From contig JAALGZ010000012.1 of assembly GCA_015227615.1 (NCBI GenBank), forward strand, positions 248,001 through 312,000: a stretch of 64,000 bases of DNA, given 5' to 3'. The notes under the pieces were generated by a model. It was given only the letters and a program-made list of their open reading frames with translations, did no database searches and was not told the origin of the DNA. This DNA comes from Labyrinthula sp. Ha (lineage: Eukaryota; Sar; Bigyra; Labyrinthulida; Labyrinthulaceae). Numbering within the stretch: the stretch's first letter is position 1; each line of letters opens with the position of its first letter. This document shows, one piece after another, positions 35,347 to 46,300 of the stretch. Position numbers and translations under genes: made by a program.

Positions 35347-37089
35347 ATGAAAAAACTCTTTGTATTATGGATATTGAAATCTATTTTCATCGGCGTCTAT
35401 TCATGGGCACAAGTTCCTCTTATCACAGGAAACTTTACTTATAAAACCACACGTTATTCAAACTTCATTGGAGATTTTGACGAAGATTGTTCGATCACAG
35501 CACCAATGGTTAAACTCGGCCCATTTGAAACCTTATGTGACTTGGAAACAATAGAAACTAATATTTCTGGATATGTTCTTGTTACTTTTGGTATTCTAAA
35601 TTATGGATGCTATGAAGAAAATGCATACGAGAACGCAATAAAACTTGGTGCAGTTGCTTTAATAGATGCAGTTGGAATACCACCTGGATCTTTTCATAGC
35701 GTCCATAATGCTCGACAGTGTTATAAAAAAGGAAGCATTCCTTTTCTTCAAGTTGGAACAGAGTTTTTTGGTACTTTTGGAATAGAAGGCATCAGTCCTG
35801 CTTTTGACTTATTAACTGGAACCCCAATACATACTGAAGGATGTGCGGATAAAACTCCAATTATAAAGTGTTATAATGTGTATCAAGTATTACTAATTCT
35901 GTTTTCCTTTACTGCTGTGTTTGGTTTATATATTGCTTATAAAGCATTGAGAAGACTAAGAGTGACACCTTCAAGTCGTCCAAGAGTTACTCTGATAGTA
36001 TATGAAGCTCTTGTTTTATTTCTTACGTCGATTTTATTCTTTTTTGGACTTGACTTAAGACAAGCGAAAAATCTATTAGATGGAAGTATTGTTTCTGCTC
36101 AAGGTAAAGATACACTTGGTACACTTCAATTAGTATGTAGTGTTCACACTTCTCTTGTTAGTGCTATTTACTGGAATGCTTTGCGAAAAGGTTGTTTCAT
36201 AAAAGAATCTAAAACGCCAGAATATTGGAGAAGACACTTTTTTCTTTCTCCTTGGCAGTTTATAGCTTTTGGAGTATCTATTTTTCTTTTTCTTGAACTT
36301 TCAACTACTTTGGATAACTTTTATAAAGGCGATATTGATGATTTTGAAACACTTCTTCGATTACTAATATGGAGTGATGTACTCTGTGGTGTAATTTTAT
36401 TTTTTAGTATGATATATTTTATTCTTACTTTAAGAAAAATTATTCCAAATTCAAAATATGAAAGTGTTTCTTCCACTCCTGAAAACTTTAAAAGTAAGCT
36501 TAATTTTATATGGAATACTGTTCAGACTCTCCTTAGAGGACAAACAATTTCCTTAAAAAAAGAAAATCCTGGAAGCTCAAGTTTCTCAGGAGTAAATGCA
36601 AAGCTCTTGCAGTTATCTTTTCACCTTTCAAAGTGGTTAACATTCTATGTTATTATTATGATAATTTCCTCATGCTTAATACTTTTTGGCTTCTTTAATA
36701 ATTTACCTTTTGGAGTACTTCAAGATGATCCTGATGGGTGTAAAGCTTATTCTTTTTACTATGCATATATCTGTGTGAAACTTTTTACATCACATTGTAA
36801 AATTATTGGACTTGGGGGTCCATCATCATCAGAGAAAAAACAACCGGAAAGTAAGCTGAGAAGTCTAAATCCAGTAGTTAGAGAAGAAGATGAATTGAAG
36901 GGAACTAAGTTGAGTTCAATTGAGAAGGATCCAAATAATACTAAGCACTCGAGTATTCTTGATAAACCTAGTCAATATGCTGAAAGGTCTGCTATAGGAG
37001 GAAATCTAACTAAGAGGTTTGAGCCTGTTTCTAGGAAAGTAAGTTTTGATGAATCAATTCTTAGACCAAGTGAAGGAAGAGGGCTGTAA
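35347..37089 (+). CDS. PA-domain seven-transmembrane receptor-like protein, paralog F
   Basis: The product has 580 residues. The ATG at 35347 gives the family's 21-residue signal peptide (YSWA before QVP); the frame is open for 11 codons upstream but without ATG. The PA-like domain has GCYEENAYENAIKLGAVALI. The third segment ends VSAIYWNALRKGCF, with a Ser-Ala in place of Asn-Ala as in E. DDPDGC precedes segment seven. The tail of about 85 residues reaches the box RKVSFDESILRPSEGRG and stops one residue later (GRGL), where E and G continue for 50-60 more residues. It is therefore the only paralog without a terminal Ser-hydrophobic pair. An AATAAA lies 33 bp after the stop. Convergent with G across 4 kb. 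Confidence 0.9.
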   Translation: MKKLFVLWILKSIFIGVYSWAQVPLITGNFTYKTTRYSNFIGDFDEDCSITAPMVKLGPFETLCDLETIETNISGYVLVTFGILNYGCYEENAYENAIKLGAVALIDAVGIPPGSFHSVHNARQCYKKGSIPFLQVGTEFFGTFGIEGISPAFDLLTGTPIHTEGCADKTPIIKCYNVYQVLLILFSFTAVFGLYIAYKALRRLRVTPSSRPRVTLIVYEALVLFLTSILFFFGLDLRQAKNLLDGSIVSAQGKDTLGTLQLVCSVHTSLVSAIYWNALRKGCFIKESKTPEYWRRHFFLSPWQFIAFGVSIFLFLELSTTLDNFYKGDIDDFETLLRLLIWSDVLCGVILFFSMIYFILTLRKIIPNSKYESVSSTPENFKSKLNFIWNTVQTLLRGQTISLKKENPGSSSFSGVNAKLLQLSFHLSKWLTFYVIIMIISSCLILFGFFNNLPFGVLQDDPDGCKAYSFYYAYICVKLFTSHCKIIGLGGPSSSEKKQPESKLRSLNPVVREEDELKGTKLSSIEKDPNNTKHSSILDKPSQYAERSAIGGNLTKRFEPVSRKVSFDESILRPSEGRGL

Positions 37090-38381
37090 AGTTAGGAGTA
37101 TACACTTACTTTAGTGCATAGAATAAAATTTGGATATGCTTTGTATAAAAAAGTTCAAGTTTTCTTTAAGTATTATATTTGTTTATTATAGAACAGGCGA
37201 GAGTACTGAGTTTTAAAAATGAATCTTCCATTGGTCTCAACATATCAATACTGCTAATCTCTACAATCGTTTCGAACTAGTAGATATCTTTAAAGCTGTA
37301 AACAAACTGAAAACTAATGCTATATATATTAACATATTCTCGTATTATTGTATACCCTTTCTCAGTTATTTGTCGCTGAGATAACTGAGGAATATTATGT
37401 TTTAAATGAGGTAGAAAATATGTATTGATAAACCCAGAATGAAGTAGAGCAGATAAAAAACAAGACTAATAGATATTTGAGATCTGTGAGAACTAAAGAA
37501 AACTTGAAATTAACGAAGTAGAGGCTAAGTATTTGCAAGCATTTTGGGAAAGGGTAAAACGTTAATCTTAAGTACCAGTAAGCACTCATTCTAATTTTCA
37601 ACCATCTGTTTATCCTCACTTTGGTTATAATTTTGTATAATAAAACTGGGATTTCTTAATTTTTTCTATGGTTTATGCATTTGCCCTGAATATTCTTGAA
37701 CAGTAAGAATCGATAGGTATAAATGGGGATTTATTAGAATCAATTAACAATGGAAATATAGGTCAAAGGTTTATCATCACATACTTAGCCATTTGCAGGT
37801 CTGAAAGCCTCAACTGACTTAATTTTAAAAAACTTATAGTTAAAGAGAAAATATAAGAAGAAATGTTTTGCGATGAGATTATTAGTAGGGACCAAGAGAA
37901 TAGTTCATGAAATGATCTTATGCAAAGAAATGAAACTCCAAATCTGCACAGTTCTTCTTTAACTAAAATTAGCCATCCTTTGGTGCAGAATACTTAATCA
38001 AGGAAGATATGCCGAGTATCTCTACTTAAGGGTATATTTTGATGTTTGAGCTGATCTAACAAATAGGTTACCTGGAAGAATGAAGCACTTGATATCTCAT
38101 GATTCTCAACTTGCTCACCTCAGTTGCTTCTACAACTTGCATTATATCTTTTGTTGAGAGCGGTTCTGCCTTCTCATTAGTTATTCGTGCAATTATATAA
38201 CTATTTATCACTTTATTATCAAGATCAACACATATCATTACATAAATATGGTGACTGCTTTAGATTGTGAAGTCAAGATACTTTTAATTAGGGACATGGC
38301 GATATGACCACTCTAAAGTCCTAGGGAAAACAAGTAGACAGAAGTAATTGGTACTACTGAAAGAATGAAAAACAAGCTCTT
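37090..38381. other. Spacer downstream of gene F
   Basis: AATAAA at 37122 is a likely polyadenylation signal for F. The rest is AT-rich without a supported feature. Confidence 0.45.
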
Positions 38382-38600
38382 TTAGCAAGGAAAGGGTAGG
38401 CAACGAAAAATATGTGCAACTTTAAGAAAAAGATGAAAACAGTTGCTGAGTGTAGTAATGAATGAACCAAGCGCAAAAATTATGTTTCTGCGTAACATAA
38501 AGTGTTTATTCGTTAATGGCAGGTTGACTTGTAGCTGAAGAGATTCAATATCAGTAGTTAAGCCATGATAAAAAAATTTAAAGTACTCATCTGTTGACAT
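38382..38600 (-). pseudogene. Coding-like island, minus strand
   Basis: A 72-codon frame whose middle (LPLTNKHFMLRRNIIFALGS) looks like conserved protein. It lies 300 bp downstream, on the same strand, of the islands at 38926-39439 and may belong with them. No family recognised. Confidence 0.25.
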
Positions 38601-38925
38601 GCAATAAGAGCGGAACTCCAGTAAAAGAGTTACATAAGGGAAACGGCTTTGTAAGGCTATGTTATGTGTATATTCAATCAGCTATCGATTAGGATGTTAA
38701 TATCAATTGAAAGAATAGAAATAGAAAATAGAGGTTTTAGAAAGCTACGACTTAACCAGTCTTTCGAGCTCATTACAGATAACACAAAAGCAACGCTAAC
38801 CACAAGTTTGAAAATAGAATAACAAATAACTCCATACAAGTGAGCTGCCTTGGCAAAATATAAATACTTACTATGAACGCCTTTTAAAGTAGAAACAACT
38901 TTTCATGATTTTTTATCTTGCCTCA

Positions 38926-39439
38926 CTAGAGTTCTAGACTTTGGATCGACATCCAAAGTACCTGATTGACTTCAGGATAAATGTCTAACATTCTTTTTAG
39001 TAACTTCGCCCCAGCTTTCAGCATCTGGCCGATCGATAGTTCATTTCGAGCAGTAAATCTGCCACTAGTGTCGCAGAATAGTTCAGAGAAAATTGCACGG
39101 ATCATTTTTAACCTGTTAATTAGGGAAAGAGCGTCACTGTTGTATAAAAAAAGATTCCAACAAGGAAAAAATAACAACACGCAAGTCACTTCATTCTAAA
39201 TGGAAATATTTTTTTTCAAAATTGCTAGAGATGAACTGAAAATTTTAGGTTTTGAGATTGAGCTGGAACTCGCATGCTAAAGTTTCGGCTCGAGGAAGTA
39301 TATTTCGCATCCCCCAGCCGTAAATAATCTGAAAAACCTTGAGTTTGATGTCGTGACCAAGCTGAGGATCTGATACCAGTTCTAATGATAGAATCACAGT
39401 CGAATATTTCATGTCCAGAGCTGTTTCATGTACCCTCAT
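38926..39439 (-). pseudogene. Two-part coding island, possible spliced gene or relic
   Basis: The upstream part (39439-39245) opens with ATG and contains ILSLELVSDPQLGHDIKLKV. The downstream part (39113-38926) starts after a good acceptor (CCTAATTAACAG), contains RFTARNELSIGQMLKAGAKL and ends at TAG. Both are GC-richer than the spacer and protein-like. An intron from within the first part to the acceptor could join them in frame, but I cannot fix the donor. A small gene of about 110-125 residues, or a dead element. The last part carries an 8-bp-stem hairpin at 38938-38957. Confidence 0.35.
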
Positions 39440-41136
39440 TCTTCTAAAGAGCTAGAAAGAGAATTGATTCTGTAATAATGAAAAATTAAAGGCATCAAGC
39501 AGATAAATTGCAAAATATGCTTAAAATGTATGTTATATTTCTTAGCCGTGGTCTATATTATATTGCATGAATTTATAGTGGAGCCTTGAATCCCTTGATA
39601 AATTGTTTTCTCTTATGTTGTTTTAAAGCTAAGAACTACTTTTGAGCAGTATATATCTTTCAACCCTAATCTTCACACACCTGTAGTTAACTATTTTTTT
39701 ATAAAAACTAATGTAAGAAAAATATTTTTGCTTCCTAAAATTTTTTGAATAAATGCTCTCTCAATCATGTGTCATAAAGAAAGGCCTCTTGCTATAAGAA
39801 AAATATACCTAGCGTGTTCTCATGTAGTTAGTTAGACAAGTAATTGTCCGTATCGTCTATATATGTATGAGGATACGTATATTAAATTAAATAAACTGAA
39901 AGAGCTTGAAAAGAGCTTTAAAATGATATAAGTAACGTTTTCTAACTCCCAGTAGTTGTTGAGATATTAAGGTTTTACGATCTGTTGTTTCCGGTGCTTA
40001 TGTATTAGTAAGAATGTATTATGTAAAGTTGCACCAATTGTGCAGTAATGTAATATTGTATTATAACTATGTAAAGTGTAAACAGTCAGTATGGAGAGAG
40101 TCGTACACTCGACTGCTTAGTGTCTGACTTAGTTGGGCAACATGTTTCATTTATTGATATATTTTCTTTTTTCCATCATAGTTTTCGTATTTACAAATTC
40201 TAATATTTCCGCAACCGTTTTTATTGATTATTTATTATCACTTGATAACCAGAATATAATCAGAAATAGTTCATATGAATGAAAGTACTATTTACCTTAC
40301 TAATATTCTGAGCTAGAACAATTAAAAGATAATAATTCAAAAAATTAGTTGAATCTGGTGCCAAAGTATAGCACTAAGACACTATACCAAACAAGTTCAA
40401 GTAGCTAACTTTAACATAATTTAAGGATTTGCGCATTTAATCAGTAAACAAGAATCTAATTCTATTTTCAAAGAAGGAATTTAACCCACTAATCAACTAT
40501 TGAGCAGAGGATAATCATTAATGCACTTAGACTTTGTCAGCCCCACTTCAGCTGGTAAAACTAAAACTAAACCGTTTAAAATGAGATCCTTCATTTTTTG
40601 ACATCAATTCAACTGAAATGTTTTAAAAAAGAAACAATGCTAACTAATTTGTTTTTATATGTGATGCTCAACCCAGAAAATATAAAAAAAATAATACATC
40701 TTCTTCTGGGGAACTCAAATCACCATAATTAACTGAGCAGGTAAGAGGTCCATAAGGAGGTTTAACACTGGAACTATACTTAGTTATGAATGCTCAAGAT
40801 AACTTTCCATGACTTAAGCCAAGCCATACTTGGTAAACTAAGAACAAATGCCCAAGCGAGTTACCAGATTTAATAACTCTCTGAATGGCACAGCTGCTCT
40901 ATCCAAATACCAATGAGCCAAAATCTAAAGAAGCAATGCCTAAGAACACCAAAATCCCCTTGAAATATTTATCCTAGGTACACTAATATCCCTATCATAG
41001 TGTAACTTGTTTTTTCTATACTCTAAAATCGTAAGCCATGAAATAAATTGGGATAGTAATATTATCAGACAACGAAGCAAAAAACTTACTTCTATAAATA
41101 ACCCATATCTATTCAAACAAACAGAAACTACTAAAA
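39440..41136. other. Spacer between the 39-kb island and gene G
   Basis: AT-rich; no feature supported. Confidence 0.45.
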
Positions 41137-43050
41137 CTAAACAGATATCTTCCGATCACTAGAAAACTTTCTTGTGTACTTCATCATATCTGTTTTCTCT
41201 AGTCTCAATCTACCTGAACTATTACCTTGAGAAAAAGTGCTACCTAAACCAACAGCAGATCCTTTTTTTTTACTACTAACAAAAGATGCAGTTGGCTTAC
41301 GTAAAATAGAAACACCTCTTCCTTCCGTAGGAATCAAAATTGACTCATCCACACTAGATTTTCGTACAATTGGTTCAAATGTTCTAGCCATTCTTTTCTC
41401 TCTTTTTGGTACTTCATACTGTAAACTATGTTCTGCAACTGGAGATGCTGGTCGAGGTTCATTGGGGACTGTTGCAACTGAACTCATTTTACTTACTTTC
41501 CAACCAGTACTAGTTTCAAGTCTAGGGCTATATTTTCTATTGCTTATTTCAGTATCTGTTACTCTTCTTCCTGGTGGACCTGCTAATCCAATAATTTTAC
41601 AGTGAGATGTAAATATTTTAACACAAACATACGCAAAGAAAAAAGAAAAAGCTTTACAACCATCAGGATCATCTTGAAGTACTCCAAAAGGTAAATTTTC
41701 AAAGAATCCAAGTAGAAGTAAGGATGAAGAGATTATCATAATTACAACATAAAGAGACAACCATTTTAGTAGATGTAGAGATAAATTCAACAGCTTGGAG
41801 TTTACAGCAGAGACATTTGGACTATTAGGACTCCCTTTTCGCAAAGAAAAAGTTTCACCTTTTACTACACCTTTAATTGTAACCCACATAAAATGAAGTC
41901 TATTTGTACAACTTTCACCATTAGAAAAAACAGATTGGTTTCTTGAATTTGGTAAAATTTTTCGTAAAGTAAAAATAAAATATACCATACTAAGAAATAG
42001 AATAACTCCACAAAGAACATCTATCCAGATAACAATTCTCAAAAAAACTTCAAAATCATCAACATCTCCGCTGTAAAAATTATCAAATAGTCTCGTTAAT
42101 TCATAGAAAAAGAAAATTGATGAACCAAGTGCAACAAGTTGCCAAGGTGAGAGAAAAAACTGTTTTCTCCAATATGCTGCCGTTTTTGACTCTTTCACAA
42201 AACACCCTTTTCTTAACGCATTCCAATAAATTGCGTTCATAAGAGATCCGTGAACATTTCCCACGATTTGAAGTGTACCCAAAACATCTTTCGCTTGAGC
42301 AGAAACAATACTTCCATCCGCCCAGTTTTTTGCTTGTCGTAAAGTAAGTCCAAAAAATAACAAAACAGCAGTAAAAAATAAAAATATAGCTTCATAAATG
42401 ATAAGTACGACTCTTGGACGACTTGTTGCTGTCCATCTAACTTTTTTAACCGCCCTGTAAGCTAAAAATACTCCAGAAAACGCAGCGAAGGAAAATACAA
42501 TAAGGATCCCTTGGTAAACATCATAACATTCGATGATTTTGCTTGAATCACCACATCCGTCTATTGAAATTGGAGTTCCCACCAAGAAATCAAACGCTGG
42601 GCTAAACCCTTGTATCCCAAACGTTGCAAAAAACTCAGTTCCAACTTGAAGAAAAGGAATATCACCTTGTTTAAACTTCTGTCCGACATTGTGAACACTA
42701 TGAAAAGATCCAGGCGGTATTCCAACAGCATCTATAACTGCTACAGCACCAAGTTGTATTGCGTTTTCATACGCAATTTCTTCGAAACAATCAAAGTTTA
42801 GGATAATAAAAGTAATAAGAACTTGTCCAGAAATATCAGTTTGAATTGAGTCCAAGTCGCATAAGTTCTCACCTGGTGCCAGTTTAACCATAGGAGCTGT
42901 TATGGAGCAATCTTCGTCAAAACCACCCATGAAATTTGAATACCTTGTAGTTATAAATGTAAAATCTTCTGTAATAAATGGAACTTGAGCACTTGAAAAA
43001 ACACCATTGAAAAGTGTGTAAAGCAGCGTGAGAATATAAAAGTGTTTCAT
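41137..43050 (-). CDS. PA-domain seven-transmembrane receptor-like protein, paralog G (long tail)
   Basis: The product has 637 residues: signal peptide 1-21 (FSSA before QVP), PA-like domain with the variant FDCFEEIAYENAIQLGAVAV, and seven hydrophobic segments with GSLMNAIYWNALRKGCF. DDPDGC precedes segment seven. The tail of about 145 residues is basic and Ser-rich and contains RKSSVDESILIPTEGRG, then a Lys/Ser-rich stretch, ending RKISV. It is closest to E and F. The two RKxS sites in the tail match the consensus of basophilic kinases such as PKA; that they are used is inference. The gene is the right end of the receptor cluster. Confidence 0.9.
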   Translation of the reverse strand: MKHFYILTLLYTLFNGVFSSAQVPFITEDFTFITTRYSNFMGGFDEDCSITAPMVKLAPGENLCDLDSIQTDISGQVLITFIILNFDCFEEIAYENAIQLGAVAVIDAVGIPPGSFHSVHNVGQKFKQGDIPFLQVGTEFFATFGIQGFSPAFDFLVGTPISIDGCGDSSKIIECYDVYQGILIVFSFAAFSGVFLAYRAVKKVRWTATSRPRVVLIIYEAIFLFFTAVLLFFGLTLRQAKNWADGSIVSAQAKDVLGTLQIVGNVHGSLMNAIYWNALRKGCFVKESKTAAYWRKQFFLSPWQLVALGSSIFFFYELTRLFDNFYSGDVDDFEVFLRIVIWIDVLCGVILFLSMVYFIFTLRKILPNSRNQSVFSNGESCTNRLHFMWVTIKGVVKGETFSLRKGSPNSPNVSAVNSKLLNLSLHLLKWLSLYVVIMIISSSLLLLGFFENLPFGVLQDDPDGCKAFSFFFAYVCVKIFTSHCKIIGLAGPPGRRVTDTEISNRKYSPRLETSTGWKVSKMSSVATVPNEPRPASPVAEHSLQYEVPKREKRMARTFEPIVRKSSVDESILIPTEGRGVSILRKPTASFVSSKKKGSAVGLGSTFSQGNSSGRLRLEKTDMMKYTRKFSSDRKISV

Positions 43051-43087
43051 TTTTTTGGTTGACTAAAAGTATTTAAATAATGTACTG

Positions 43088-43115
43088 CTAAAGACGGAAT
43101 TTGTTCAGATACACT
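43088..43115 (-). promoter_or_regulatory. Leader block upstream of gene G (very weak match)
   Basis: On the minus strand AGTGTATCTGAACAAATTCC followed by GTCTTTAG, 38-65 bp before the ATG. Only spacing and a TGTA..GAAC core agree with the other blocks. Confidence 0.2.
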
Positions 43116-43252
43116 ATGTATTCATTCAAAGGCCCAACCAGCAACACGAGATAGTATAAGAAAATCGTGTGCATTAGGTCCAGCGAATGACTGAACTTTT
43201 GCGTGTCATATACCCAAACCGTACTAAAATTTATCTGATTGCTGTATAATTA

Positions 43253-43386
43253 GGGCTTCTTAACAAAACGGTATGACCGTTAGTTAACGGTAAAGATTTT
43301 GGTAACTCTGCTTACCGTTATTACCAACAAGCAAAATTTGGATATTTTGTTTACCGTTAGTTACCGTTTAAACCGTTAAGAAGCTC
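43253..43386. mobile_element. 134-bp MITE with TA target duplication
   Basis: The ends are inverted repeats: GGGCTTCTTAAC on the left and GTTAAGAAGCTC on the right (one mismatch). The element is flanked by TA on both sides, as left by Tc1/mariner-type transposases. Inside, ACGGTA/TACCGT words recur in both orientations, so the whole element can fold back. It has no coding capacity. It lies about 200 bp before the start of receptor gene G, so it could touch that promoter. Confidence 0.75.
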
Positions 43387-43388
43387 TA

Positions 43389-46300
43389 TGTATGATCGGC
43401 AGAATGTCTCTAAATTCGGATTGTTCCGTTAAAAAAATGTGCTGTATTTTCTGAATAGTTGTGGAATTGTGAACGAATAATTTATTGTGGTCTGAAATTT
43501 ACCTGATATCATATCGGCTTATTCGTTTATATTTGAAAAAGAGAATTTTGTAGAAAGGATTGAAAGTTTGTATTCTTACAAGTATGGTGTTGATTTCTTC
43601 ATTTATACTGAATAGACACACCTTGCTGTAATATAAAATATTTGATATAATATTTTAGAATAGAGTGTGCTCTAGAAAAAAGGAATATGGTTACAAGCCT
43701 TATCATAGACAAGTACGAATTGGATTTGATGCAATCAAAAGTTATTAATAAATTTATTGCACATAATTTTCTTATTGAGTGATCCTGATTATTCTCCAAC
43801 CGTTTAAAATCATTATTGATGATCGACTTTAGCTCTTAATCTCTTCATATCAAACAAAATAAACATAATCTTCATTAATAAACAGAATCAAAACAAGTAT
43901 CAAATGTTTATTGCTAAATTCTAACAAATACGATCCTTACACTTAACTAAGGTTACCAATTCGATCTTTGTAAATGGTAAGTACTGTTCCGTTTATGGTT
44001 AAAATCTTCAGTTGTAAGATCAGTAATTAACGCAAAACACGAAAATCAAGATAAGTGCCAACGCGCTCCAGTATATTGGGAGTACCACACTCAGAATTCT
44101 TGCTTCCAAATTTAACCCAAACTAAAAGGTAGATCTAAAATTAATGTACTTTCTACATGTTAAATACCGGATCAAATATTATAATTGAGAAAGAGCTTAG
44201 TACAAAAATTAATGAAGATTTTACTGCTTTAACGTCACAAGTATTTTTTTGGTACATTGTGTAACAGTTTCTTATCGAAACTAAATGTCTAATATGTTCG
44301 CCTTTGAGAACATATTTTAACTTGTATTTTAGCTTGAATGATACTAAGTATCATGATAACGTCAAGAAATTATCCTTGAACATATGTCTAATAAGAGAAG
44401 TGGTATGAGACCTCAAAGTGTAACAAAGTTACCGTAAAAATTAGCATTGCCGTTAATTTAAGGGAATTCAAGCCATTAAAAAATAAAAAAATACAAATAA
44501 AAAACCATTCAAGAGTCAGTTCTAATCGTTGCAATTAAATGCACTAAAAAATCTCACGGCCAATAATTCTAGTTCAAAATTATTTCCAAGAGCAATTATC
44601 CCAGCTCTGGATCTAGTTTTTTACACATGTTATTATATCAATCTTCAATAAACTGGTCAATCTTAGAACCTTATGCGCCTATACTTTTGCTACTTTAAAA
44701 TGTGAATGAAACTTTTCAAACAATAATACTCAACTCATTACATTCGTGATACCCTGCATGTTTAACTCATTTAGTTGATGCCTTTGTTTGATATGTTCCT
44801 GTCTTAAATAATATAAAAATGTGAAATTTAAATTTTAGATTTTTTAGTGTGGCCTCAAAGCCCAATGTATGAATTTTCAAGTGTAAAGCGTGCCAAAGAA
44901 TTACTTTTTCATGACATCTGATTTGTAGGCCTTCATTAGCTTAATCGGAAATTCCATTACTCTTAAAACCTTTCTATGATGTTTCTTTGTTTTTCACATA
45001 CAGTCTCCGGCTAAGGTAAGATCTGTAATGATGCATCCAGTTCAAATGTTGATCTCACTGAAACCAAGAACTTCAAGGTATCAAATACTACCTCAATATT
45101 ACAAGAATTACCCATTATCAAAAATGTTTTCTCAATGCGCTTCTTGCACAAATACCATAAGATAAGACAAAATTCAAGAGATAGTGATTTTAATTAGTTA
45201 AACACGCAATTTTAGTAAGGTCAATAATGAAAATGAACTGCTTAGAAGTTTTAATTCTCATTAGAATTAAATTCATATTTTGCGCGAAGGTTTTGGTTGC
45301 CGCTGTACAAATCTTCTCTTATTTTCATATTTTCGATGATTTCTGAGAGTGTATATATAGTGCTAGTAATACAGTAATCCAGTATTTCTCTAACACTCGC
45401 GAATTAAGTGCACATCTGAATTTGGCTCTTGTTTTTAATGCTTAGTTACATAATGAATTCCATGAAAAGTCTAGTCAATAAACAACTTTTAGAAAAATAT
45501 AGAATCGAGACTCATGTTCTCTTCATTACCTTTTGCTAATAGATTAATATATTCCTTAGGAAAATAGTAGCAAGTGGTAATTCTGCTATTAACACAAAGA
45601 TTTCATTGAGCCGTGGTAGGACTGCAGAATCTTAAGAAATTCAATAGGTGATAAAAAAATCTACGAGTTTCATCAACATCACATCCAAACTCCATGACCT
45701 GCCATTTCACAGAGATGAAAATAATCAAATGTTTCTTTCTTTGAGTTTGGTTACTAACAAGAAACTTTGGATATTAAATCATATCAAATGATTTTGGTTT
45801 ATTTTTGATTATAAACTGACTAACAATAATCTTTCAGAATTCTGTTGAAATCATTAATGAGGAGTGACAAGACATGCACCCAACATGCTACTCCATTAAT
45901 TACATTAAACGTTTAGAAATTTTCTGTAAACCAAATTGATTTTGTATGCATGGGAATGTTTGAATAGAAATATATATATAGCTAATTTTGGTTTATAATG
46001 GCTTTTTGCAGGGAAAACTCACGTTAGCTATACAGTAGGAACTATAAATATTTTGCAAATAGCAAGAGCTCAACTTAGATATCCGATGAAATATGGTACA
46101 GAAAACGTACGAAACTCCCTGCGTATAAATAGACCCAAAGCAGCTTTTGAAAGGAAAATTAAATTGAAACTAGAAGTTTGTTATAAGTTTTCTCTTCTAT
46201 AGATCATAGAATCAGCTGAAAACTATATAAGTAATGAATAGAAGGATTCAAACCCCCAAGAAAGATGTGAAAGTTGGTCAACATTTTAAATGAAACCACA

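Noticed and set aside
41237-41605. 122-codon plus-strand frame opposite gene G
   Set aside because: It is the antisense shadow of the gene G tail.
46245-46270. Possible tRNA T-arm (GGTTTGAATCC on the minus strand)
   Set aside because: No matching T-stem, anticodon arm or acceptor stem could be built around it.
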